Below, in pieces: positions 38,001-49,836 of a DNA stretch of 64,000 bases (position 1 is the stretch's first letter; each line of letters starts with the position of its first letter). Source of the stretch: Auanema rhodensis. Taxonomy: Eukaryota > Nematoda > Chromadorea > Rhabditida > Rhabditidae. The stretch covers positions 2,914,001 through 2,978,000 of the forward strand of contig OZ059897.1 in the NCBI GenBank assembly GCA_964057225.1, read 5' to 3'. Under the pieces are notes generated by a model. The model did not search any database. It worked only from the letters and a program-made list of their open reading frames with translations, and was not told the origin of the DNA. Position numbers and translations under genes: made by a program.

Positions 38001-39306
38001 CTTATATCCTCGATTTTCACCCTGAAGAAATGATTTTTTCGTTGAAAAACATTGTCCATCGTATTCGTCTTGAAAAAAAGAATCTAAAAACATCTACTTT
38101 TTGTGAAATTATTCAGAAAATTTTCGGGAAAATTTTTGTCAAAATGTTTTTGGAAGCAATGTTGAGTGTACATGGGAACTCAACATACACTAATGCATTA
38201 TTTTTCAAACGATCATAACTAATTTTTGTATGGAGCGTTTCTCAATGTAGTATAGTGCATTCGATGCGGATTTTTAAGCTGCGTTGATCTGTGTTATCAG
38301 ATTTGCGCTAGCTTAAAAATGCACCGAGTAATCAACTGATATAGGTTCACACTTATATCCTCGATTTTCACCCTGAAGAATTAATTTTTTCGTTGAATAA
38401 CATTGTCCATCATCTTTGCCTTGAAAAAAGAAATCTAAAAACTCCTACTTTTTGTGAAATTATTTAGAAACTTTTCGGGAAAATTTTTGTCACAATGTTT
38501 TTGGAAGCAATGTTGAGTGTACATGGGAACTCAGCATACACTAATGCATTATTTTTCAAACGATCATAACTAATTTTTGTATAGAGCGTTTCTCAATGTA
38601 GTATAGTGCATTCGATGCGGATTTTTAAGCTGCGTCGATCTGTGTTATCAGATTTGAGTTAGCTTAAAAATGCACCGAGATATCAACTGATATATGTTCA
38701 CACTTATATCCTCGATTTTCACCCTGAAGAAATGATTTTTTCGTTGAAAAACATTGTCCATCGTATTCGTCTTGAAAAAAAGAATCTAAAAACATCTACT
38801 TTTTGTGAAATTATTCAGAAATTTTTCGGGAAAATTTTTGTCAAAATGTTTTTGGAAGCAATGTTGAGTGTACATGGGAACTCAACATACACTAATGCAT
38901 TATTTTTCAAACGATCATAACTAATTTTTGTATGGAGCGTTTCTCAATGTAGTATAGTGCATTCGATGCGGATTTTTGAGCTGCGTTGATCTGTGTTATC
39001 AGATTTGCGCTAGCTTAAAAATGCACCGAGTAATCAACTGATATAGGTTCACACTTATATCCTCGATTTTCACCCTGAAGAATTAATTTTTTCGTTGAAT
39101 GACATTGTCCATCGTCTTTGCCTTGAGAAAAGAAATCTAAAAACTCCTACTTTTTGTGAAATTATTTAGAAATTTTTCGGGAAAATTTTTGTCACAATGT
39201 TTTTGGAAGCAATGTTGAGTGTACATGGGAACTCAGCATACACTAATGCATTATTTTTCAAACGATCATAACTAATTTTTGTATAGAGCGTTTCTCAATG
39301 TAGTAT
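35096..39306 (+). repeat. Alternating B, A, B, A four-monomer HOR, three tandem copies (M101-M112)
   Basis: Three units start at 35096, 36500 and 37903. Each is B/B with perfect dyad, A/A with CATCATC and AAACTTTTC, B/B with CAG but imperfect dyad, A/A with TTTTTGAGCTGCG and GAATGACATTG. The second unit is 1403 bp because M107 lost one base (GGAAGAATG for GGAAGCAATG near 37455). The last monomer of the third unit has TCACAATG where the first two have TCATAATG. Other than such points the copies read the same, so amplification is recent. Confidence 0.92.
37202..37551 (+). repeat. 350-bp monomer M107 with GGAAGAATG deletion
   Basis: This is a single-copy loss of C from GGAAGCAATG near 37455, found in no other monomer. 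It shifts the frame of the 62-codon open stretch that the neighbouring CAG-bearing B monomers share; M107 otherwise matches them. It is either a very young mutation or an assembly error. Confidence 0.85.
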
Positions 39307-39657
39307 AGTGCATTCGATGCGGATTTTTAAGCTGCGTCGATCTGTGTTATCAGATTTGAGTTAGCTTAAAAATGCACCGAGATATCAACTGATATATGTT
39401 CACACTTATATCCTCGATTTTCACCCTGAAGAATTATATTTTTCGTTGAATAACATTGTCCATCGTCTTCGTCTTGAAAAAAGGAATCTAAAAACATCTA
39501 CTTTTTGTGAAATTATTTAGAAATTTTTCGGGAAAATTTTTGTCAAAATGTTTTTGGAAGCAATGTTGAGTGTACATGGGAACTCAGCATACACTAATGC
39601 ATTATTTTTCAAACGATCATAACTAATTTTTGTATGGAGCGTTTCTCAATGTAGTAT
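39307..39657 (+). repeat. Junction monomer M113 with GAATTATATTTTT
   Basis: The left half is B. At offsets 126-137 it has AATTATATTTTT instead of AATTAATTTTTT, then GAATAAC (A-like), CGTCTTCGTC (mixed) and ACATC (B-like). The monomer sits exactly between the alternating four-monomer HOR and the 10-monomer HOR. Its only other copy is M156 at 54400-54750, also followed by a GAGTTAACTT monomer. Confidence 0.88.
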
Positions 39658-42600
39658 AGTGCATTCGATGCGGATTTTTAAGCTGCGTTGATCTGTGTTA
39701 TCAGATTTGAGTTAACTTAAAAATGCACCGAGATATCAACTGATATATGTTCACACTTATATCCTCGATTTTCACCCTGAAGAAATGATTTTTTTGTTGA
39801 AAAACATTGTCCATCGTATTCGTCTTAAAAAAAGGAATCTAAAAACATCTACTTTTTGTGAAATTATTTAGAAATTTTTCGGGAAAATTTTTGTCAAAAT
39901 GTTTTTGGAAGCAATGTTGAGTGTACATGGGAACTCAGCATACACTAATGCATTATTTTTCAAACGATCATAACTAATTTTTGTATAGAGCGTTTCTCAA
40001 TGTAGTATAGTTCATTCGATGCGGATTTTTAAGCTGCGTCGATCTGTGTTATCAGATTTGCGCTAGCTTAAAAATGCACCGAGATATCAACTGATATATG
40101 TTCACACTTATATCCTCGATTTTCACCCTGAAGAAATGATTTTTTCGTTAACAAACATTGTCCATCGTATTCGTCTTGAAAAAAGGAATCTAAAAACATC
40201 TACTTTTTGTGAAATTATTTAGAAATTTTTCGGGAAAATTTTTGTCAAAATGTTTTTGGAAGCAATGTTGAGTGTACATGGGAACTCAACATACACTAAT
40301 GCATTATTTTTCATACGATCATAACTAATTTTTGTATAAAGCGTTTCTCAATGTAGTATAGTGCATTCGATGCGGATTTTTAAGCTGCGTTGATCTGTGT
40401 TATCAGATTTGAGTTAACTTAAAAATGCACCGAGATATCAACTGATATATGTTCACACTTATATCCTCGATTTTCACCCTGAAGAAATGATTTTTTTGTT
40501 GAAAAACATTGTCCATCGTATTCGTCTTGAAAAAAGGAATCTAAAAACATCTACTTTTTGTGAAATTATTTAGAAATTTTTCGGGAAAATTTTTGTCAAA
40601 ATGTTTTTGGAAGCAATGTTGAGTGTACATGGGAACTCAGCATACACTAATGCATTATTTTTCAAACGATCATAACTAATTTTTGTATAGAGCGTTTCTC
40701 AATGTAGTATAGTTCATTCGATGCGGATTTTTAAGCTGCGTCGATCTGTGTTATCAGATTTGCGCTAGCTTAAAAATGCACCGAGATATCAACTGATATA
40801 TGTTCACACTTATATCCTCGATTTTCACCCTGAAGAAATGATTTTTTCGTTAACAAACATTGTCCATCGTATTCGTCTTGAAAAAAGGAATCTAAAAACA
40901 TCTACTTTTTGTGAAATTATTTAGAAATTTTTCGGGAAAATTTTTGTCAAAATGTTTTTGGAAGCAATGTTGAGTGTACATGGGAACTCAACATACACTA
41001 ATGCATTATTTTTCAAACGATCATAACTAATTTTTGTATAGAGCGTTTCTCAATGTAGTATAGTGCATTCGAAGCGGATTTTTAAGCTGCGTCGATCTGT
41101 GTTATCAGATTTGCGCTAGCTTAAAAATGCACCGAGTAATCAACTGATATAGGTTCACACTTATATCCTCGATTTTCACCCTGAAGAATTAATTTTTTCG
41201 TTGAATAACATTGTCCATCGTCTTTGCCTTGAAAAAAGAAATCTAAAAACTCCTACTTTTTGTGAAATTATTTAGAAATTTTTCGGGAAAATTTTTGTCA
41301 CAATGTTTTTGGAAGCAATGTTGAGTGTACATGGGAACTCAACATACACTAATGCATTATTTTTCAAACGATCATAACTAATTTTTGTATGGAGCGTTTC
41401 TCAATGTAGTATAGTGCATTCGATGCGGATTTTTAAGCTGCGTTGATCTGTGTTATCAGATTTGCGCTAGCTTAAAAATGCACCGAGTAATCAACTGATA
41501 TAGGTTCACACTTATATCCTCGATTTTCACCCTGAAGAATTAATTTTTTCGTTGAATAACATTGTCCATCGTCTTTGCCTTGAAAAAAGAAATCTAAAAA
41601 CTCCTACTTTTTGTGAAATTATTTAGAAATTTTTCGGGAAAATTTTTGTCACAATGTTTTTGGAAGCAATGTTGAGTGTACATGGGAACTCAGCATACAC
41701 TAATGCATTATTTTTCAAACGATCATAACTAATTTTTGTATGGAGCGTTTCTCAATGTAGTATAGTGCATTCGATGCGGATTTTTAAGCTGCGTTGATCT
41801 GTGTTATCAGATTTGCGCTAGCTTAAAAATGCACCGAGTAATCAACTGATATAGGTTCACACTTATATCCTCGATTTTCACCCTGAAGAATTAATTTTTT
41901 CGTTGAATAACGTTGTCCATCGTATTCGTCTTGAAAAAAGGAATCTAAAAACATCTACTTTTTGTGAAATTATTTAGAAATTTTTCGGGAAAATTTTTGT
42001 CAAAATGTTTTTGGAAGCAATGTTGAGTGTACATGGGAACTCAGCATACACTAATGCATTATTTTTCAAACGATCATAACTAATTTTTGTATGGAGCGTT
42101 TCTCAATGTAGTATAGTGCATTCGATGCGGATTTTTAAGCTGCGTTGATCTGTGTTATCAGATTTGCGCTAGCTTAAAAATGCACCGAGATATCAACTGA
42201 TATATGTTCACACTTATATCCTCGATTTTCACCCTGAAGAATTAATTTTTTCGTTGAATAACGTTGTCCATCGTCTTTGCCTTGAAAAAAAAAATCTAAA
42301 AACTCCTACTTTTTGTGAAATTATTCAGAAATTTTTCGGGAAAATTTTTGTCACAATGTTTTTGGAAGCAATGTTGAGTGTACATGGGAACTCAGCATAC
42401 ACTAATGCATTATTTTTCAAACGATCATAACTAATTTTTGTATGGAGCGTTTTTCAATGTAGTATAGTGCATTCGATGCGGATTTTTAAGCTGCGTCGAT
42501 CTGTGTTATCAGATTTGAGTTAGCTTGAAAATGCACCGAGATATCAACTGATATATGTTCACACTTATATCCTCGATTTTCACCCTGAAGAATTAATTTT

Positions 42601-43167
42601 TTCGTTGAATAACATTGTCCATCGTCTTTGCCTTGAAAAAAGAAATCTAAAAACTCCTACTTTTTGTGAAATTATTTAGAAATTTTTCGGGAAAATTTTT
42701 GTCAAAATGTTTTTGGAAGCAATGTTGAGTGTACATGGGAACTCAGCATACACTAATGCATTATTTTTCAAACGATCATAACTAATTTTTGTATAGAGCG
42801 TTTCTCAATGTAGTATAGTTCATTCGATGCGGATTTTTAAGCTGCGTCGATCTGTGTTATCAGATTTGAGTTAGCTTAAAAATGCACCGAGATATCAACT
42901 GATATATGTTCACACTTATATCCTCGATTTTCACCCTGAAGAAATGATTTTTTCGTTAACAAACATTGTCCATCGTCTTCGTCTTGAAAAAAGGAATCTA
43001 AAAACATCTACTTTTTGTGAAATTATTTAGAAATTTTTCGGGAAAATTTTTGTCAAAATGTTTTTGGAAGCAATGTTGAGTGTACATGGGAACTCAACAT
43101 ACACTAATGCATTATTTTTCATACGATCATAACTAATTTTTGTATAAAGCGTTTCTCAATGTAGTAT
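39658..43167 (+). repeat. Ten-monomer HOR (3510 bp), copy 1 (M114-M123)
   Basis: Order: GAGTTAACTT B/B; hybrid-left H with TCATACGATC; GAGTTAACTT B/B; hybrid-left H; A/A starting TTCGAAGCGG; A/A; A/B hybrid with AACGTTG then ATTCGTC; GCGCTAGC plus GATATC hybrid with A right half and CAG; B/A; B/H. The TTCGAAGCGG marker is at 41068. The same ten follow in order from 43168. M114-M115 and M116-M117 are themselves near copies, so a dimer duplication lies inside the unit. M114 has a private CGTCTTAAAAAAAGG. Confidence 0.91.
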
Positions 43168-46100
43168 AGTGCATTCGATGCGGATTTTTAAGCTGCGTTG
43201 ATCTGTGTTATCAGATTTGAGTTAACTTAAAAATGCACCGAGATATCAACTGATATATGTTCACACTTATATCCTCGATTTTCACCCTGAAGAAATGATT
43301 TTTTTGTTGAAAAACATTGTCCATCGTATTCGTCTTGAAAAAAGGAATCTAAAAACATCTACTTTTTGTGAAATTATTTAGAAATTTTTCGGGAAAATTT
43401 TTGTCAAAATGTTTTTGGAAGCAATGTTGAGTGTACATGGGAACTCAGCATACACTAATGCATTATTTTTCAAACGATCATAACTAATTTTTGTATAGAG
43501 CGTTTCTCAATGTAGTATAGTTCATTCGATGCGGATTTTTAAGCTGCGTCGATCTGTGTTATCAGATTTGCGCTAGCTTAAAAATGCACCGAGATATCAA
43601 CTGATATATGTTCACACTTATATCCTCGATTTTCACCCTGAAGAAATGATTTTTTCGTTAACAAACATTGTCCATCGTATTCGTCTTGAAAAAAGGAATC
43701 TAAAAACATCTACTTTTTGTGAAATTATTTAGAAATTTTTCGGGAAAATTTTTGTCAAAATGTTTTTGGAAGCAATGTTGAGTGTACATGGGAACTCAAC
43801 ATACACTAATGCATTATTTTTCATACGATCATAACTAATTTTTGTATAAAGCGTTTCTCAATGTAGTATAGTGCATTCGATGCGGATTTTTAAGCTGCGT
43901 TGATCTGTGTTATCAGATTTGAGTTAACTTAAAAATGCACCGAGATATCAACTGATATATGTTCACACTTATATCCTCGATTTTCACCCTGAAGAAATGA
44001 TTTTTTTGTTGAAAAACATTGTCCATCGTATTCGTCTTGAAAAAAGGAATCTAAAAACATCTACTTTTTGTGAAATTATTTAGAAATTTTTCGGGAAAAT
44101 TTTTGTCAAAATGTTTTTGGAAGCAATGTTGAGTGTACATGGGAACTCAGCATACACTAATGCATTATTTTTCAAACGATCATAACTAATTTTTGTATAG
44201 AGCGTTTCTCAATGTAGTATAGTTCATTCGATGCGGATTTTTAAGCTGCGTCGATCTGTGTTATCAGATTTGCGCTAGCTTAAAAATGCACCGAGATATC
44301 AACTGATATATGTTCACACTTATATCCTCGATTTTCACCCTGAAGAAATGATTTTTTCGTTAACAAACATTGTCCATCGTATTCGTCTTGAAAAAAGGAA
44401 TCTAAAAACATCTACTTTTTGTGAAATTATTTAGAAATTTTTCGGGAAAATTTTTGTCAAAATGTTTTTGGAAGCAATGTTGAGTGTACATGGGAACTCA
44501 ACATACACTAATGCATTATTTTTCAAACGATCATAACTAATTTTTGTATAGAGCGTTTCTCAATGTAGTATAGTGCATTCGAAGCGGATTTTTAAGCTGC
44601 GTCGATCTGTGTTATCAGATTTGCGCTAGCTTAAAAATGCACCGAGTAATCAACTGATATAGGTTCACACTTATATCCTCGATTTTCACCCTGAAGAATT
44701 AATTTTTTCGTTGAATAACATTGTCCATCGTCTTTGCCTTGAAAAAAGAAATCTAAAAACACCTACTTTTTGTGAAATTATTTAGAAATTTTTCGGGAAA
44801 ATTTTTGTCACAATGTTTTTGGAAGCAATGTTGAGTGTACATGGGAACTCAACATACACTAATGCATTATTTTTCAAACGATCATAACTAATTTTTGTAT
44901 GGAGCGTTTCTCAATGTAGTATAGTGCATTCGATGCGGATTTTTAAGCTGCGTTGATCTGTGTTATCAGATTTGCGCTAGCTTAAAAATGCACCGAGTAA
45001 TCAACTGATATAGGTTCACACTTATATCCTCGATTTTCACCCTGAAGAATTAATTTTTTCGTTGAATAACATTGTCCATCGTCTTTGCCTTGAAAAAAGA
45101 AATCTAAAAACTCCTACTTTTTGTGAAATTATTTAGAAATTTTTCGGGAAAATTTTTGTCACAATGTTTTTGGAAGCAATGTTGAGTGTACATGGGAACT
45201 CAGCATACACTAATGCATTATTTTTCAAACGATCATAACTAATTTTTGTATGGAGCGTTTCTCAATGTAGTATAGTGCATTCGATGCGGATTTTTAAGCT
45301 GCGTTGATCTGTGTTATCAGATTTGCGCTAGCTTAAAAATGCACCGAGTAATCAACTGATATAGGTTCACACTTATATCCTCGATTTTCACCCTGAAGAA
45401 TTAATTTTTTCGTTGAATAACGTTGTCCATCGTATTCGTCTTGAAAAAAGGAATCTAAAAACATCTACTTTTTGTGAAATTATTTAGAAATTTTTCGGGA
45501 AAATTTTTGTCAAAATGTTTTTGGAAGCAATGTTGAGTGTACATGGGAACTCAGCATACACTAATGCATTATTTTTCAAACGATCATAACTAATTTTTGT
45601 ATGGAGCGTTTCTCAATGTAGTATAGTGCATTCGATGCGGATTTTTAAGCTGCGTTGATCTGTGTTATCAGATTTGCGCTAGCTTAAAAATGCACCGAGA
45701 TATCAACTGATATATGTTCACACTTATATCCTCGATTTTCACCCTGAAGAATTAATTTTTTCGTTGAATAACGTTGTCCATCGTCTTTGCCTTGAAAAAA
45801 AAAATCTAAAAACTCCTACTTTTTGTGAAATTATTCAGAAATTTTTCGGGAAAATTTTTGTCACAATGTTTTTGGAAGCAATGTTGAGTGTACATGGGAA
45901 CTCAGCATACACTAATGCATTATTTTTCAAACGATCATAACTAATTTTTGTATGGAGCGTTTTTCAATGTAGTATAGTGCATTCGATGCGGATTTTTAAG
46001 CTGCGTCGATCTGTGTTATCAGATTTGAGTTAGCTTGAAAATGCACCGAGATATCAACTGATATATGTTCACACTTATATCCTCGATTTTCACCCTGAAG

Positions 46101-46677
46101 AATTAATTTTTTCGTTGAATAACATTGTCCATCGTCTTTGCCTTGAAAAAAGAAATCTAAAAACTCCTACTTTTTGTGAAATTATTTAGAAATTTTTCGG
46201 GAAAATTTTTGTCAAAATGTTTTTGGAAGCAATGTTGAGTGTACATGGGAACTCAGCATACACTAATGCATTATTTTTCAAACGATCATAACTAATTTTT
46301 GTATAGAGCGTTTCTCAATGTAGTATAGTTCATTCGATGCGGATTTTTAAGCTGCGTCGATCTGTGTTATCAGATTTGAGTTAGCTTAAAAATGCACCGA
46401 GATATCAACTGATATATGTTCACACTTATATCCTCGATTTTCACCCTGAAGAAATGATTTTTTCGTTAACAAACATTGTCCATCGTATTCGTCTTGAAAA
46501 AAGGAATCTAAAAACATCTACTTTTTGTGAAATTATTTAGAAATTTTTTGGGAAAATTTTTGTCAAAATGTTTTTGGAAGCAATGTTGAGTGTACATGGG
46601 AACTCAACATACACTAATGCATTATTTTTCAAACGATCATAACTAATTTTTGTATAGAGCGTTTCTCAATGTAGTAT
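43168..46677 (+). repeat. Ten-monomer HOR (3510 bp), copy 2 (M124-M133)
   Basis: Each monomer matches the one 3510 bp upstream. Differences are few: M128 has ACACCTAC where M118 has ACTCCTAC. M133 lacks the CGTCTTCGTC and TCATACGATC of M123 and has TTTTTTGGG. The TTCGAAGCGG marker is at 44578, exactly 3510 bases after that of copy 1. Confidence 0.91.
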
Positions 46678-49600
46678 AGTGCATTCGATGCGGATTTTTA
46701 AGCTGCGTCGATCTGTGTTATCAGATTTGCGCTAGCTTAAAAATGCACCGAGTAATCAACTGATATAGGTTCACACTTATATCCTCGATTTTCACCCTGA
46801 AGAAATGATTTTTTCGTTGAATAACATTGTCCATCGTCTTCGTCTTGAAAAAAGGAATCTAAAAACATCTACTTTTTGTGAAATTATTTAGAAATTTTTC
46901 GGGAAAATTTTTGTCAAAATGTTTTTGGAAGCAATGTTGAGTGTACATGGGAACTCAACATACACTAATGCATTATTTTTCATACGATCATAACTAATTT
47001 TTGTATAAAGCGTTTCTCAATGTAGTATAGTGCATTCGATGCGGATTTTTAAGCTGCGTTGATCTGTGTTATCAGATTTGAGTTAACTTAAAAATGCACC
47101 GAGATATCAACTGATATATGTTCACACTTATATCCTCGATTTTCACCCTGAAGAAATGATTTTTTTGTTGAAAAACATTGTCCATCGTATTCGTCTTGAA
47201 AAAAGGAATCTAAAAACATCTACTTTTTGTGAAATTATTTAGAAATTTTTCGGGAAAATTTTTGTCAAAATGTTTTTGGAAGCAATGTTGAGTGTACATG
47301 GGAACTCAGCATACACTAATGCATTATTTTTCAAACGATCATAACTAATTTTTGTATAGAGCGTTTCTCAATGTAGTATAGTTCATTCGATGCGGATTTT
47401 TAAGCTGCGTCGATCTGTGTTATCAGATTTGAGTTAGCTTAAAAATGCACCGAGATATCAACTGATATATGTTCACACTTATATCCTCGATTTTCACCCT
47501 GAAGAAATGATTTTTTCGTTAACAAACATTGTCCATCGTATTCGTCTTGAAAAAAGGAATCTAAAAACATCTACTTTTTGTGAAATTATTTAGAAATTTT
47601 TCGGGAAAATTTTTGTCAAAATGTTTTTGGAAGCAATGTTGAGTGTACATGGGAACTCAACATACACTAATGCATTATTTTTCAAACGATCATAACTAAT
47701 TTTTGTATAGAGCGTTTCTCAATGTAGTATAGTGCATTCGAAGCGGATTTTTAAGCTGCGTCGATCTGTGTTATCAGATTTGCGCTAGCTTAAAAATGCA
47801 CCGAGTAATCAACTGATATAGGTTCACACTTATATCCTCGATTTTCACCCTGAAGAATTAATTTTTTCGTTGAATAACATTGTCCATCGTCTTTGCCTTG
47901 AAAAAAGGAATCTAAAAACATCTACTTTTTGTGAAATTATTTAGAAATTTTTCGGGAAAATTTTTGTCAAAATGTTTTTGGAAGCAATGTTGAGTGTACA
48001 TGGGAACTCAACATACACTAATGCATTATTTTTCAAACGATCATAACTAATTTTTGTATGGAGCGTTTCTCAATGTAGTATAGTGCATTCGATGCGGATT
48101 TTTAAGCTGCGTTGATCTGTGTTATCAGATTTGCGCTAGCTTAAAAATGCACCGAGTAATCAACTGATATAGGTTCACACTTATATCCTCGATTTTCACC
48201 CTGAAGAATTAATTTTTTCGTTGAATAACATTGTCCATCGTCTTTGCCTTGAAAAAAGAAATCTAAAAACTCCTACTTTTTGTGAAATTATTTAGAAATT
48301 TTTCGGGAAAATTTTTGTCACAATGTTTTTGGAAGCAATGTTGAGTGTACATGGGAACTCAGCATACACTAATGCATTATTTTTCAAACGATCATAACTA
48401 ATTTTTGTATGGAGCGTTTCTCAATGTAGTATAGTGCATTCGATGCGGATTTTTAAGCTGCGTTGATCTGTGTTATCAGATTTGCGCTAGCTTAAAAATG
48501 CACCGAGTAATCAACTGATATAGGTTCACACTTATATCCTCGATTTTCACCCTGAAGAATTAATTTTTTCGTTGAATAACGTTGTCCATCGTCTTAGCCT
48601 TGAAAAAAAAAATCTAAAAACTCCTACTTTTTGTGAAATTATTTAGAAATTTTTCGGGAAAATTTTTGTCAAAATGTTTTTGGAAGCAATGTTGAGTGTA
48701 CATGGGAACTCAACATACACTAATGCATTATTTTTCAAACGATCATAACTAATTTTTGTATGGAGCGTTTCTCAATGTAGTATAGTGCATTCGATGCGGA
48801 TTTTTAAGCTGCGTTGATCTGTGTTATCAGATTTGCGCTAGCTTAAAAATGCACCGAGTAATCAACTGATATAGGTTCACACTTATATCCTCGATTTTCA
48901 CCCTGAAGAATTAATTTTTTCGTTGAATAACATTGTCCATCGTCTTTGCCTTGAAAAAAGAAATCTAAAAACTCCTACTTTTTGTGAAATTATTTAGAAA
49001 TTTTTCGGGAAAATTTTTGTCACAATGTTTTTGGAAGCAATGTTGAGTGTACATGGGAACTCAGCATACACTAATGCATTATTTTTCAAACGATCATAAC
49101 TAATTTTTGTATGGAGCGTTTCTCAATGTAGTATAGTGCATTCGATGCGGATTTTTAAGCTGCGTTGATCTGTGTTATCAGATTTGAGTTAGCTTGAAAA
49201 TGCACCGAGATATCAACTGATATATGTTCACACTTATATCCTCGATTTTCACCCTGAAGAATTAATTTTTTCGTTGAATAACATTGTCCATCGTCTTTGC
49301 CTTGAAAAAAGAAATCTAAAAACTCCTACTTTTTGTGAAATTATTTAGAAATTTTTCGGGAAAATTTTTGTCAAAATGTTTTTGGAAGCAATGTTGAGTG
49401 TACATGGGAACTCAGCATACACTAATGCATTATTTTTCAAACGATCATAACTAATTTTTGTATAGAGCGTTTCTCAATGTAGTATAGTTCATTCGATGCG
49501 GATTTTTAAGCTGCGTCGATCTGTGTTATCAGATTTGAGTTAGCTTAAAAATGCACCGAGATATCAACTGATATATGTTCACACTTATATCCTCGATTTT

Positions 49601-49836
49601 CACCCTGAAGAAATGATTTTTTCGTTAACAAACATTGTCCATCGTATTCGTCTTGAAAAAAGGAATCTAAAAACTTCTACTTTTTGTGAAATTATTTAGA
49701 AATTTTTCGGGAGAATTTTTGTCAAAATGTTTTTGGAAGCAATGTTGAGTGTACATGGGAACTCAACATACACTAATGCATTATTTTTCAAACGATCATA
49801 ACTAATTTTTGTATAGAGCGTTTCTCAATGTAGTAT
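46678..49836 (+). repeat. Nine-monomer derivative of the 10-monomer HOR (M134-M142)
   Basis: M135-M142 align with the last eight monomers of the 10-monomer unit, including the TTCGAAGCGG monomer (M137), now 3159 bp (nine monomers) after the previous one. M134 replaces the first two. It has an A left half, GAAATGATT, GAATAAC, CGTCTTCGTC, ACATC and TCATACGATC, which is a patchwork of M133-like and M125-like sequence. M139 has a private CGTCTTAGCC. M142 has ACTTCTAC and GGGAGAATT. Confidence 0.87.

Noticed and set aside
6796-38920. Series of 62-codon plus-strand open frames starting at offset 128 of B monomers
   Set aside because: They are copies of one satellite segment opened by a TAG to CAG change. 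The protein is of low complexity, matches no family I recognise, and has no promoter or start context. Sister monomers keep the stop. I do not call them genes.
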